Position numbers and translations under genes: made by a program. A DNA stretch of 64,000 nucleotides, from positions 496,001 to 560,000 of the forward strand of contig NZ_NQMO01000004.1 of the NCBI RefSeq assembly GCF_002257645.1, given 5' to 3'. Of the stretch, positions 25,498-34,419 are shown in pieces (position 1 is the first letter of the stretch; the number at the start of each line of letters is the position of its first letter). Source of the DNA: Paenibacillus sp. XY044 (GTDB lineage: Bacteria; Bacillota; Bacilli; Paenibacillales; Paenibacillaceae). The notes below the pieces were generated by a model, which was given only the letters and a program-made list of their open reading frames with translations, made no database searches and was not told the origin of the DNA.

Positions 25498-25583
25498 TAA
25501 GTGAAAAACATTTCACTTCTTTAAATCATATATGAACTTTTATAGAATGAAAAGGGTAACAGGACTACAAGGAGGTAGATGGA

Positions 25584-26522
25584 ATGAAATACCGGAGACT
25601 GGGAAGAAGCGGACTTAAAGTCAGCGAGATCAGCTTGGGAAGCTGGCTTACATATGGCGGTTACGTGGAACGCGAAAATGCGGTGAATTCGATCAAAACG
25701 GCGTACGATTTGGGCATCAACTTTTTCGATACGGCCAATGTATATGAAAAAGGCGCGGCGGAAGAGCTGGTCGGCAAAGCGCTGAAAGAGTACCCGCGCG
25801 AATCCTACGTGCTGGCGACCAAGGCATTCTGGCCGATGGGCGAAGGCCCGAATGACCGCGGCTTGTCGCGCAAGCATATTACGGAACAGGCGAATGCCAG
25901 CCTGAAGCGTCTCGGACATGACTATGTGGACATTTTTTACTGCCACCGCCATGACCCGGAAACGCCGCTGGAAGAAACGCTGCGCGCGATCGACGACCTC
26001 GTCCGCCACGGCAAGGTGCTGTACGTCGGTGTGAGCGAATGGCAGGCATCGCAGATCGCCGAAGCGATTGGCGTGGCCGACCGTTATCTGCTGGACCGCA
26101 TCGTGGTCAACCAGCCGATTTACAACATGTTCGAGCGCTACATCGAGAAGGAAGTCATGCCGCTCAGCGAACGCGTAGGGATTGGACAAGTGGTGTTCTC
26201 CCCACTGGCCCAAGGCCTGCTGACAGGCAAATACACTTCGGCTTCCGACATCCCGCAGGACAGCCGCGCGGCGAAGCTCGATTGGATGCGCAAAGGGATC
26301 ACTGAAGAAAAAATCGCCAAAGTGCAGCAGCTTGAAGGCATCGCCAAAGAGCTCGGCATTTCCGTTGGCAACCTGGCCCTTGCGTGGATTCTGCGCAAAG
26401 ACAACGTGGCCAGCGCGCTGGTCGGCGCAAGCCGTCCGGAGCAGGTGACGGAGAATGCCAAAGCTTCGGGTATTGTCCTTAGCGAAGACGTTCAGGGGCG
26501 GATCGAAGACATTCTGAAATAA
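25584..26522 (+). CDS. Aldo/keto reductase
   Basis: This 312-residue NADPH-dependent oxidoreductase is of the potassium-channel-beta-subunit-like branch. Catalytic features visible are D-x-A-x-x-Y (FFDTANVYEKG), the Lys in VLATKAFWPMG, and His in IFYCHRHDP. The C-terminal VGASRPEQVTENAKA binds the cofactor phosphate. Such enzymes reduce aldehydes and methylglyoxal. RBS AAGGAGG precedes ATG. It is divergent from the HxlR gene, which suggests an electrophile- or aldehyde-inducible detoxification pair. An epimerase-like gene follows 57 bp downstream. Confidence 0.93.
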   Translation: MKYRRLGRSGLKVSEISLGSWLTYGGYVERENAVNSIKTAYDLGINFFDTANVYEKGAAEELVGKALKEYPRESYVLATKAFWPMGEGPNDRGLSRKHITEQANASLKRLGHDYVDIFYCHRHDPETPLEETLRAIDDLVRHGKVLYVGVSEWQASQIAEAIGVADRYLLDRIVVNQPIYNMFERYIEKEVMPLSERVGIGQVVFSPLAQGLLTGKYTSASDIPQDSRAAKLDWMRKGITEEKIAKVQQLEGIAKELGISVGNLALAWILRKDNVASALVGASRPEQVTENAKASGIVLSEDVQGRIEDILK

Positions 26523-26579
26523 TCGGACCGGCCAAGGGTTCGGCTAGGTTTGAACCGAAGCGAAGAGGAGGCGTTGCCT

Positions 26580-27434
26580 GTGGCCAAAGTCGTCATTACA
26601 GGCGGAAGCGGCATGCTTGGACAGTGGGTCGTGCGTCATTTTATCGAGCAGGGGTATGAGGTGCTGAACGTGGACTTCCGGCGTCCCGACGAGAACCTGT
26701 GCCCTACGCTGATCGCGAATCTAGAGGATTTGGGTGAGACCTACGGCGCGCTGGCCGGGGCTGATGCCGTCGTTCATTTGGCGGCGATCCCGGCGGCGCA
26801 TATCCGCACGCCGGAAATTACCTTCCGGAACAACGTCATGTCGACGTACAACGTGCTGGAGGCGGCCACAGGTCTTGGAATCCGCAAAGCGGTGATCGCG
26901 TCCAGCGAATCGTCCTACGGCATCGTATTTGCAGTCAGTCCCTTAAGCCCGCAATACGTGCCCGTGGACGAGGAGCATCCGCAGCTGCCCGAGGACAGCT
27001 ACGGCCTGTCCAAGGTAGTCAACGAAATGACCGCCGACATGTTCCACCGGCGTACCGGCATGCAGGTCGTCTCCATTCGCCTCGGGAATGTCATTCCTCC
27101 GGAATGGTATGAGCGTTTTCCATCGTTTATGGACAAGCCCGAAGAACGGGACCGCATTCTGTGGAGCTACATCGACACCCGCGACGCCGCTGCGGCCATC
27201 CGGCTGGCCGTCGAGGCGGACGGGCTCGGTGCGGTGGCCCTCAACGTGGCCGCCGACGACTCCAGCATGGCGGTTCCGAGCCGCGAACTGCTGGCCGCCA
27301 GGTATTCCGGCGTGACGGATATCCGCGCGCCGCTGACGGGTCATGAGACCCTGCTCAGCAACGAGAAGGCGAAGCGCCTGCTCGGCTGGCAGCCGCAGCA
27401 CCGCTGGCGCGATGAGGTTGCGAAGCCCCGCTAG
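26580..27434 (+). CDS. NAD-dependent epimerase/dehydratase (extended SDR)
   Basis: This 284-residue protein has the Rossmann motif VVITGGSGMLGQWVVRHF at the N-terminus, VHLAAIPA, ASSESSYG (catalytic Ser) and DSYGLSKVVNE (Tyr-x-x-x-Lys). GTG at 26580 is preceded by GAGGAGG at 8 nt. An upstream ATG at 26550 lacks a site. The family interconverts or reduces nucleotide sugars or related polyols. The substrate is not evident. It is probably co-transcribed with the aldo/keto reductase and ends before a strong bidirectional terminator. Confidence 0.88.
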   Translation: MAKVVITGGSGMLGQWVVRHFIEQGYEVLNVDFRRPDENLCPTLIANLEDLGETYGALAGADAVVHLAAIPAAHIRTPEITFRNNVMSTYNVLEAATGLGIRKAVIASSESSYGIVFAVSPLSPQYVPVDEEHPQLPEDSYGLSKVVNEMTADMFHRRTGMQVVSIRLGNVIPPEWYERFPSFMDKPEERDRILWSYIDTRDAAAAIRLAVEADGLGAVALNVAADDSSMAVPSRELLAARYSGVTDIRAPLTGHETLLSNEKAKRLLGWQPQHRWRDEVAKPR

Positions 27435-27496
27435 ACGCAACCGGGACCGCGGGAGCGGCATGATCATTTAAAGAGAGACTCCAATACAAACTCAAA

Positions 27497-27533
27497 CAAA
27501 GAAGACTCCGGTATAGTTCCGGAGTCTTCTTTG
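27497..27533. terminator. Strong bidirectional terminator
   Basis: CAAAGAAGACTCCGG (27497-27511) and CCGGAGTCTTCTTTG (27519-27533) form a perfect 15-bp stem with a 7-nt loop between the convergent epimerase and YcgQ-type genes. Confidence 0.92.
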
Positions 27534-27555
27534 TTTTCTGGACGGGAATCTCCTG

Positions 27556-28497
27556 CTATTTTCCGTTGGCAGCGTCCTTCTGCAGCTCTTTCCAGGCGGC
27601 CACCGAGTCGGCGCTCGTATAAATGTAAGGGGTCTGGGGCTGGGAGATCGGCGTGATCTGCGTGGCTTCGATCTCGATCAGGTCTTTGCCCCCTTGGGAC
27701 ACCATCTTCAGTTTGCCCTGCACCTTGACCCAGGAATCGGCCGGCAGGGTCAGCTTCTGCTGCGGATCGACCATAATGCCGAACGGGGTGGCGTCCGCCG
27801 TGCAGCACTGCACCAGAAAACGGCTGACCGCAAAAGGACCGCTAGTCCCGTCGGTTTGGTCGCGGTAGACGAAGCCGGATACGGCGATTTCCTTGCCCGC
27901 AAACTGCTCCTTGAACATTTCGATCGCCCCGAACGTCTCGGAGTAAATCGCCGGGTAGACCGGGATGACGGGCTGGGCGTACAGCAGTTTGGCGAGCTCG
28001 GCGAATTCCTTGGCATACGGATCGGAGGTTTCGAAGGTGACGGTCTTATCAGGCTCTGTGGCAGCGCTGGTAATTGAATTTTTCGGTTCCGGGACCCTGC
28101 TAGAGGTGGCCTTCTCCGGCTCCATCGCCGAATAAGAAAGGGATATGCCCTTTTTGGCGGCGGCGATGCTGCCGAGCGCTTTGTCCGGAAGGAGAAACCC
28201 GAGCAGCAGCGGGAGAACGAACAGGCCGTACAGCCCGGTGCTTTTCAAGAAACCGGCGGGCAGCCGGTGATTGCAGTTGCACAGCACCTGGCTGCGTCCG
28301 AGCAGCGCCTGGACCACAAGGCTGAGCGCCATCAGGCCAAGCGGAACCGGGCACAGCCGGATCCATTTTGCCAGGGCAGGCGCGACATAATAATGCAGCG
28401 CGTCCTGCTGCATCAGGTGCAAAATATAGAGGGCGAAAGCCGCCAGCACGGCTGCCCGGAACAGATAATGCAGCCGGATGCTGCGGGAATCGTTCAC
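27556..28497 (-). CDS. ycgQ: YcgQ/TIGR03943-family membrane protein
   Basis: This 313-residue protein has hydrophobic segments near 12-28, 46-64 and 86-104, then a ~200-residue outside domain with FAGKEIAVSGFVYRD, RFLVQCCTADATPFG and WVKVQGKL. VLCNCNHR after the second segment and the CC pair are possible metal ligands. In this family the protein always pairs with a YcgR-type permease, and the pair often occurs with COG0523 GTPases. GTG start follows GGAGG by 9 nt. It is the last of three leftward genes behind a Zur-like box, so a role in zinc or metal-linked transport is inferred. Confidence 0.88.
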   Translation of the reverse strand: MNDSRSIRLHYLFRAAVLAAFALYILHLMQQDALHYYVAPALAKWIRLCPVPLGLMALSLVVQALLGRSQVLCNCNHRLPAGFLKSTGLYGLFVLPLLLGFLLPDKALGSIAAAKKGISLSYSAMEPEKATSSRVPEPKNSITSAATEPDKTVTFETSDPYAKEFAELAKLLYAQPVIPVYPAIYSETFGAIEMFKEQFAGKEIAVSGFVYRDQTDGTSGPFAVSRFLVQCCTADATPFGIMVDPQQKLTLPADSWVKVQGKLKMVSQGGKDLIEIEATQITPISQPQTPYIYTSADSVAAWKELQKDAANGK

Positions 28498-28601
28498 TTG
28501 GCACTACCTCCAGTTGGATAGGATGGACCCTCTGATCATGCCCGGGCGTTCCCTTGCATGAGCGTTCATAGCCAGGCCGACAGTTACAACCAGCAGAAAG
28601 T

Positions 28602-29594
28602 CTACAGCCAGGCCGATATTAGAACAGAGCCGACGAAGACGCAGGCCGCGATCAGGAAGAACAGATAGAGGGCGAACTTTGTTTTGAACAGCGCCATCAG
28701 CATCATGGCGTTTTTGAAATCAAGCATCGGGCCCAGCACCATGAACGCGATCAGCGAACCGGCGGGGAAGGTGTGCAGGAAGGTGGAAGCGACAAAAGCG
28801 TCCGACGTGGAGCAGAGTGAGAGCGCAAAGGCGAGTCCCATCATGAACAAATACGAGCCCAGCGGATGGCCGCCGATGGCGGAGAGGCTCTCCCGGACCA
28901 TAAACGTCTGAATGGCCGACGTCAGCAGGCAGCCGATGATCAAATATTTGCCCATGTCGAAAAACTCGTCCGACGTATGGACGAATACCGAAGCCAGCCG
29001 GCCGCCCCGGGCGGCATGAAGATGGGAATCCCCGCCGGTTTCCCGCTCCATCGACCATCTCACAGGGGATTTCTTTACCGTGACATAGACGATGAGCCCG
29101 ATCAGGAAAGCGACGGCGAAGGCCAGTCCCATCCGGGCGTAAGCGAGATCCGGATGACTGCGGAACGCCATGAAGGTGGCTCCGTAGACGACCGGATTGA
29201 TGATCGGTCCGGATAAAATGAACACAATCGCGACATACACGGGCATGCCCTTATGGATGAGCCGGCGGACGAGCGGGATCATGCCGCACTCGCACACCGG
29301 GAAGATCACGCCGAGCAGGCAGGCGAACAGGATCGCCGGGACAGGCTTCTTCGGAATCCAGCGCGACAGGACCTCGTCCGGCACAAATACCTGCAGCAGC
29401 GAAGAGAGAAGCGCCCCGGCCAGCACGAACGGCAGCGCCTCCAGCAGAATGCCGACAAAGCTGGTTTTGAACGTATCCATATAGACGTTATCCAGCATCT
29501 CGATGCGCTCCGGCAGCCACAGGACGAGAAGGATGATTAGAAAGGCGGCGGGAAGAAGCAGAGGGACGATTTTAAAAGGGGAGAGGGTGGTCAT
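28602..29594 (-). CDS. ycgR: YcgR/DUF318-family permease
   Basis: This 330-residue integral membrane protein has about eight hydrophobic segments. Diagnostic features are FPVCECGMIPLVRRLIHKGMP, with two Cys in the pore-like motif, VFILSGPIINPVVYGATF, and AFALSLCSTSDAFVASTF in the second repeat. A charged cytoplasmic loop separates two homologous halves. It follows the COG0523 gene by 35 bp and precedes the YcgQ-type gene by 104 bp. Transported species is unknown. The position in a Zur-like controlled operon suggests a metal-related function. Confidence 0.9.
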   Translation of the reverse strand: MTTLSPFKIVPLLLPAAFLIILLVLWLPERIEMLDNVYMDTFKTSFVGILLEALPFVLAGALLSSLLQVFVPDEVLSRWIPKKPVPAILFACLLGVIFPVCECGMIPLVRRLIHKGMPVYVAIVFILSGPIINPVVYGATFMAFRSHPDLAYARMGLAFAVAFLIGLIVYVTVKKSPVRWSMERETGGDSHLHAARGGRLASVFVHTSDEFFDMGKYLIIGCLLTSAIQTFMVRESLSAIGGHPLGSYLFMMGLAFALSLCSTSDAFVASTFLHTFPAGSLIAFMVLGPMLDFKNAMMLMALFKTKFALYLFFLIAACVFVGSVLISAWL

Positions 29595-29629
29595 GGCGGA
29601 TCAGCTCCTTCCACAGAAATGATGAAGAG

Positions 29630-30661
29630 TTAATGAAACAGTTCGGACCAGCGCTCCTTCAGCCGTGCCTCGCTCAAATTCAGGCCGATCATGACGAGAT
29701 ACGGTGCGCCAGGGTAGCGGGAGGCTTCCCAGTACGTACGCGTCCCGGCATATTGGACGAGCTGGACCGTTTCATGGCGGGAGAGTGCCACATGCCCTTT
29801 GGCGCGGAGAAGCGCGTCCCCGCAATCGAGGAAGAACGCCTCCAGCCGCTCCCTGGACAGGGAAGCCGGACTTTGTTCCGCCGGTGGAAAAGTCAGCGTG
29901 ACGGTGCTGACTTTGGAAAAAGAGGCCGTCTCCTCATGCGGTTCGTGTCCGCTGTGACTGTGACCACCATGTCCGTCATGCGCATGGGCCGCTGCCGGGG
30001 TCCCTGCTCCGTGTCCGTCATGGGCAGCCGCCTTGGATTCGCGGCGGCGGTGAACCCCGTCCAGCAGGCTGGACAGGTCAATCCGGCTATATTCTGTGTA
30101 TACGATCGCAGCTTCGGGATTATGCTTGCGGATCATGTTTTCGATTTTGCCGATCGTGCCGGGGGCGGCCAGGTCCTGCTTGTTGACCGCGACCAGATCG
30201 GCACTTTCGATCTGCTTGCGCAGCGTGCGGACCAGCTCCTTATCAGCGGAGAAGCGGCTGTTGAACTCCAGCACGTTCTCTGCATCGAGCATCGTCACCG
30301 TATAATGATGCCGTACACGGCCGGCTAGCTCCGGCTCCTGAAGGGTGCGGCGGATTTCATCCGGATCGGCGACGCCGGTGAGCTCGATAACGATGACGTC
30401 GGGCGACCGCTCCAGCAGGGTGAAGAGGCCCTGCGGCAGCTCGCTTTTCCGGCTGCAGCAGACGCATCCGTCCAGCAGCTTCTGCACCTGAACTCCTGCC
30501 TGTTCCTCCAGAATCGTTCCGTCCACATCCCGTTTGCCCAGCTCATTCATCAAGATGCCGGGGGTCAGCCCCCGGGCCGAGCACTCCTTGAGCACGGAAA
30601 GCAGCAGCGTCGTTTTGCCGCTCCCCAAAAATCCGCTTAATATGATGACTGGCGTTTCCAT
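29630..30661 (-). CDS. COG0523 (CobW/ZagA-type) GTPase, zinc metallochaperone candidate
   Basis: This 343-residue P-loop GTPase has Walker A GFLGSGKTT, the metal-binding CVCC motif (DGCVCCSRKSELP), ELTGVADPDEI and NKQDL for guanine recognition. Between the GTPase and C-terminal domains is a His-rich linker with many HxHDGHG repeats, typical of zinc-handling members. The ATG at 30661 was chosen over one 28 codons upstream because AAGGAG lies 11 nt before it. COG0523 proteins deliver metal to client enzymes under zinc limitation. It is first in an operon with YcgR and YcgQ, and a Zur-like box sits about 90 bp upstream. Confidence 0.92.
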   Translation of the reverse strand: METPVIILSGFLGSGKTTLLLSVLKECSARGLTPGILMNELGKRDVDGTILEEQAGVQVQKLLDGCVCCSRKSELPQGLFTLLERSPDVIVIELTGVADPDEIRRTLQEPELAGRVRHHYTVTMLDAENVLEFNSRFSADKELVRTLRKQIESADLVAVNKQDLAAPGTIGKIENMIRKHNPEAAIVYTEYSRIDLSSLLDGVHRRRESKAAAHDGHGAGTPAAAHAHDGHGGHSHSGHEPHEETASFSKVSTVTLTFPPAEQSPASLSRERLEAFFLDCGDALLRAKGHVALSRHETVQLVQYAGTRTYWEASRYPGAPYLVMIGLNLSEARLKERWSELFH

Positions 30662-30751
30662 ACGCGATCCATCTCCTTTATCCCGCGAAGTTGTATAAAG
30701 AGGCTCAGGAACACAGCCTGTACCAAGCCATATCATTTTCCTCATTCTATC

Positions 30752-30772
30752 TATACGTAAAGATTACGATTT
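30752..30772 (-). promoter_or_regulatory. Zur-box candidate
   Basis: The right half ATTACGATTT (30763-30772) matches the Bacillus Zur half-site perfectly and the left half TATACGTAAA (30752-30761) keeps CGTAA. One base separates them, as in the known 21-bp box. It lies upstream of the leftward COG0523 operon and overlaps TATAGA/TAGAAT -10 candidates on that strand. Confidence 0.75.
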
Positions 30773-30963
30773 AATGACTGGGAATGCCGAAACCGGCAGG
30801 ACGCTGATAGATTCAGAACCGCGGCGTTTGATGCCATTTGCGGGAAACCTGCTGAGGGGAAATCTGGAAAAGAATGCTATAGATCCATTCATATCCGGAC
30901 CGAAGTCGTTTATGATAGGTTTATGTGAGCAACCAGGGATTTCCGGAGGAGGAAAGGGTAGGC

Positions 30964-31971
30964 ATGAGCAAATTTGTCATGGGCATGGACCTCGGCGGAA
31001 CGCGGATCAAATCGGCGATATTTGAGGCGGATGCCGATTGGAGGATCGCCGTGGAAAGAATGGACGCAACCGAGGCGGACAAGGGGCCGGAGCATGTGCT
31101 GTACCGGATGAAGCGGATTGTTCATGAACTGATGAAGGAAGCGGGCATCGGGCCGGCTGGCGTGAGCTGCATGGGCATGGGCATTCCAGGTCTGCTGGAT
31201 CCGCAGGAGGGGCTGTCGATTCTGTCCCCCAACTTTCCGGAATGGGAAAATATCCACGTCGTAGAACGGATGCGGGAGGAGTTTGCTTTTCCGGTCTTCA
31301 TCGATAATGATGTACGCGTGAACATGTATGGGGAATGGCGGTTTGGCGCCGGCAGGGACTGCGGAAACCTGATGCTCATTACCCTGGGAACCGGACTGGG
31401 CTCGGGAATTATTTATCAGGGGAAGGTCGTCTACGGCACGTCTTCGAGCGCAGGCGAGATCGGCCACATGAACATGTACAGGGAAGGGCGGCCGTGCCGC
31501 TGCGGCAGCTCGGGCTGCCTCGGCCGCTACGTGTCCGCGGTGGGGATGGTCCGAACATTTGCGGAAAAGCTGGCGGAAGGACGGACGAGCGTCATTCAGG
31601 AATGGACGGGGAACGATTCCTCGCAGATTACGGCACAGCTCATTTCGGACGCCTATGACCTTCAGGATGCGCTCGCCGTCGAAGTGATGCACGGGACGGG
31701 AGAGCTGCTCGGATACGGACTAGCGAATGCTATCAACCTGCTGAATCCCGAACTGATTATTGTAGGCGGCGGCATGGCCGCGGCCGGGGAGCGGCTCTTG
31801 CGCCCGGTGCGCGAGTCGGTAGCCCGCCATGCGCTGCAGCTGTCCGCCGGTGTCTGCCGCATCGTGCAGGCCGAGCTTGGGGACAGGGCCGGGATGCTGG
31901 GCGCCGCCGTGTATGCGGACGGACGTTTGAAAGGAGGGAATTCATGGTCAGGCAATGGGCCAACAGGCTGA
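30964..31971 (+). CDS. ROK-family sugar kinase (glucokinase-like)
   Basis: This 335-residue kinase has the phosphate-binding MGMDLGGTRIKSAIF, FPVFIDNDVRVNMYGEW with the catalytic Asp, ITLGTGLGSGIIYQG, and the ROK zinc site formed by GHMNMYREG then CRCGSSGCLG. It lacks an N-terminal HTH, so it is an enzyme rather than a repressor. The family phosphorylates glucose, mannose, fructose or N-acetyl amino sugars. ATG at 30964 fits the family N-terminus with AAAGGG nearby. GTG at 30925 is less likely. It overlaps the next gene by 28 bp. Confidence 0.92.
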   Translation: MSKFVMGMDLGGTRIKSAIFEADADWRIAVERMDATEADKGPEHVLYRMKRIVHELMKEAGIGPAGVSCMGMGIPGLLDPQEGLSILSPNFPEWENIHVVERMREEFAFPVFIDNDVRVNMYGEWRFGAGRDCGNLMLITLGTGLGSGIIYQGKVVYGTSSSAGEIGHMNMYREGRPCRCGSSGCLGRYVSAVGMVRTFAEKLAEGRTSVIQEWTGNDSSQITAQLISDAYDLQDALAVEVMHGTGELLGYGLANAINLLNPELIIVGGGMAAAGERLLRPVRESVARHALQLSAGVCRIVQAELGDRAGMLGAAVYADGRLKGGNSWSGNGPTG

Positions 31972-32618
31972 TTCTGCTGCTGGTGCTGGCTGCGGTCATC
32001 TTGGTCGTTATTTACGCTTTCGAGGGGAAGTTATTCGGCCTTCAAGACAAGAAAGCGGAAGGGAGCCCAACGGTTGTTGAGGCGATTGAGAAGGTCAACG
32101 GAAAAGGCTTCGTGTCTTATATGATCCATGAACAGCCGGTTGCTGATGGGGAGGTAGCTTTTTTTCTGAGAAAATCACAGAGCGGCAGTACTGCGATGGT
32201 TGCAGATTACATTAGGAAAAACGCCAATGGATGGAAATATGTATGGGGCGGAACGTTTTCAGCTTCCAACTATCATCCCGGACTCTCCGACACCGAGGCT
32301 CGAAAGGAAAGCTTCCATGCGGAGTACTTTCCGGGGACGGAGGGCACGGACATTGGAAGTACTCCTTTTCCGATGTATTGCGGCATTGCTCTGCATCCCG
32401 ACATCAGCCGCATCGTGGTCAAGGACCCCACCGGCTACGAAAAGCAGGCGCAGATCGTTCCCGTTGAGCAAAATTTCAAGTTGTTTTACGTGTTTTTGGA
32501 TGCTTCTCAGGGTATGAAGTTCGAGATTACGGCCTATGACCGCAGCGGAAACATCATCCATCAGGTCACTCAGGATGAATCCCTCCCCTCCAACGGGAGC
32601 GTGACCAAAATCAATTAA
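31944..32618 (+). CDS. Membrane-anchored protein of unknown function
   Basis: This 224-residue protein has one N-terminal hydrophobic segment (about 9-27, LILLLVLAAVILVVIYAF) followed by an outside domain. It contains GKGFVSYMIHEQPVADGEV, ANGWKYVWGGTFSASNY, YCGIALHPDISRIVVKDP and FYVFLDASQGMKFEITAYD. No domain was recognised. A near-perfect AAAGGAGG stands 6 nt before ATG, inside the end of the ROK kinase gene, so translation is probably coupled. Its job is unknown. Confidence 0.8.
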   Translation: MVRQWANRLILLLVLAAVILVVIYAFEGKLFGLQDKKAEGSPTVVEAIEKVNGKGFVSYMIHEQPVADGEVAFFLRKSQSGSTAMVADYIRKNANGWKYVWGGTFSASNYHPGLSDTEARKESFHAEYFPGTEGTDIGSTPFPMYCGIALHPDISRIVVKDPTGYEKQAQIVPVEQNFKLFYVFLDASQGMKFEITAYDRSGNIIHQVTQDESLPSNGSVTKIN

Positions 32619-32721
32619 CCGTAATTTTACATAATCTGCCTTCCTAATTAACGGATCGGAAACAATCCATCGATAAGATGAAGGAGGAAAAATCCAATTC
32701 GAACAAGCCGGGAGGAGAGAA

Positions 32722-33564
32722 ATGATGAGATTGGCGCTGTTGGGTGATTTGCATTACCACGAAATCGACGAGTCGGTACCGGGGTTGAAGGAAGCACGGC
32801 GTGCATTTTATCAAACGGTGCTGGAGCAGTTTTTGGAGCAGGAAGCGGACCTGTATATTTCGCTGGGGGATCTCACCAACTTCGGCACGGCCTCCGAGCT
32901 TCGCGAAGTGTACGACCTGCTTCGCCGCCAAGACAAGACGTTCATTCACGTGCTGGGCAATCACGACCTGTATGCGCAGCGGAGAGACGAGGTGCTCGAG
33001 ATTACAGGCCAGGAGAGGTACCATGCCATCGACGCGGACCAAGCGATGCTCGTGTTTCTCGACACGGCCAAGGAAATGGATTTTAAGGACTGGGGCGGCT
33101 GGCTCGATCCCGAACAGTTGGGCTGGCTTGAGGAGCAGGTCGGACTGTCGGGCGGCAAGCCGCTGCTCGTCTTCGGCCATCATCCCGTATACAATACGAC
33201 GGCGGGTTCGGAGAAGGACAAGGGATCGATTCATCCGATCATCGACATGTGGAGCATTTTGAACCAAAAGCAGGGCATTGGCATCTATTTCAACGGCCAT
33301 ACGCACATGGATTCGATCGCGCACCGGCAGGACTGGTCGTTCGTGCAGCTGTCGGCCTGCCTGGATCAGCCGGGCTTTCGGATCGTCGATATCGGGGAGG
33401 ACGCGATCCGGATCACGCCGGTCGAAGTGATGGACCCGACGCTGCCGGATCACATGACGCTGCTTCACCGGCATATGAAGCATTTTAGCCCGAATCCGGA
33501 GGCGAGAGGAATGGAGGACGATCGTTCTCTCCTCGTCCCGCTGCCGATTGCGCCGCAAATCTAA
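32722..33564 (+). CDS. Metallophosphoesterase, GpdQ-like candidate
   Basis: This 280-residue dimetal phosphoesterase shows all five motifs in order: LLGDLHYHE (D-x-H), YISLGDLTN (GD), HVLGNHDLY (GNHD), LLVFGHHPV (GH) and FNGHTHMDS (GHxH). No signal peptide is present. The length and motif spacing fit class III phosphodiesterases such as GpdQ and cAMP phosphodiesterases. The neighbours GlpP and a UgpB-type transporter make glycerophosphodiester hydrolysis to glycerol 3-phosphate the most attractive activity, which is inference. RBS GGGAGGAGAG precedes ATG. The glpP gene starts 44 bp downstream. Confidence 0.9.
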   Translation: MMRLALLGDLHYHEIDESVPGLKEARRAFYQTVLEQFLEQEADLYISLGDLTNFGTASELREVYDLLRRQDKTFIHVLGNHDLYAQRRDEVLEITGQERYHAIDADQAMLVFLDTAKEMDFKDWGGWLDPEQLGWLEEQVGLSGGKPLLVFGHHPVYNTTAGSEKDKGSIHPIIDMWSILNQKQGIGIYFNGHTHMDSIAHRQDWSFVQLSACLDQPGFRIVDIGEDAIRITPVEVMDPTLPDHMTLLHRHMKHFSPNPEARGMEDDRSLLVPLPIAPQI

Positions 33565-33608
33565 ATATAGAGTGATCGCAAGATTCGCGAAAGGGAGGCT
33601 GTACACGC

Positions 33609-34205
33609 ATGAATGACGTTATGACCCGGCAGCATTTCTTCAAAGGTCTCGCCAAGCATAAACGGATTGCCTCCATTAAAGACCCCCGCCATATCGAAAT
33701 CGCCTTGAAGCATCGGAATGAGCTCAGCGGCGTCTTCCTGCTGATGGGCCATATCGGCGTTGCCAAAGGCTATGTGAACGTATTCCGGGAGCACGGTCTG
33801 CCGGTGTTCATGCATTTGGAAAAAATCGGCGGGCTCAGCACGGACCATTACGGCCTGGACTATTTGGCCAAGAGTATCCGCCCGGTCGGTATCATTTCGA
33901 CCAAAACCAGCGTCATCAAAACCGCCAAGAAAATGGGACTGCTTACGGTGCAGCGTTTCTTTCTCGTCGACAGCGAAGGGCTGGAGAACATCGCGAAGAG
34001 CCTGTCCCAGGCCGAGCCGGACATCATCGAGCTGATGCCTGCCCGCATCCCGGATGTGATCCGCAGGGTGAAGGGCTTTACGGAGGTGCCGATCATCACC
34101 GGCGGCCTGCTGTATGAGCACAGCCACGCGCAGGAATGCCTCGACCAGGGGGCGACCGCCATTTCCGCGTCCTGTCCGGACCTGTGGAGAAGAAAAATCA
34201 TTTGA
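33609..34205 (+). CDS. glpP: Glycerol-3-phosphate responsive antiterminator GlpP
   Basis: This 198-residue cytoplasmic RNA-binding regulator resembles Bacillus GlpP along its length, with HIEIALKHRNELSGVFLLMG, HLEKIGGLSTDHYGLDYL, IISTKTSVIKTAKKMGLLTVQRF, ELMPARIPDVIRRV and ITGGLLYE. With glycerol 3-phosphate bound, GlpP acts at leader transcripts and prevents early termination. RBS GGGAGG precedes ATG. A strong terminator hairpin lies downstream in the leader of the ugpB-like gene (34292-34360), a natural target. It is preceded by the phosphoesterase gene with a 44-bp gap. Confidence 0.93.
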   Translation: MNDVMTRQHFFKGLAKHKRIASIKDPRHIEIALKHRNELSGVFLLMGHIGVAKGYVNVFREHGLPVFMHLEKIGGLSTDHYGLDYLAKSIRPVGIISTKTSVIKTAKKMGLLTVQRFFLVDSEGLENIAKSLSQAEPDIIELMPARIPDVIRRVKGFTEVPIITGGLLYEHSHAQECLDQGATAISASCPDLWRRKII

Positions 34206-34291
34206 TGTCCCGTTAATATTCCGCATAAACCGCGTTAATAGTTGTCCCTTATGATGAAATCGACAAGTAAATAGAACGGTTGGAGTTATGG

Positions 34292-34360
34292 AGAAACCTG
34301 ATCTGCCGAGGGCGCTTTAGCGAGCGTTCCCCCTTCGGCGGTATTCGGGTTTCTTTTTTT
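34292..34360 (+). terminator. Leader terminator before the ugpB-like gene, GlpP target candidate
   Basis: AGAAACCTGA and GCCGAGGG pair with CCCTTCGGC and TTCGGGTTTCT across the hairpin, and seven T follow. It stands 87 bp after the glpP stop and 60 bp before the ugpB-like start. It could end glpP transcription or act as a regulated attenuator of the transporter operon. Genes behind it have no obvious later promoter, which favours the second role. Confidence 0.8.
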
Positions 34361-34419
34361 GCTGCGGCCGTCGCTGTCAAACAAACTAAAACCAAAATCA
34401 AGGGTGGAGGAATCAATCG

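Noticed and set aside
34286..34360. T-box or riboswitch in the ugp leader
   Set aside because: No T-box TGGN sequence or specifier loop was seen; a simple terminator next to glpP explains it better.
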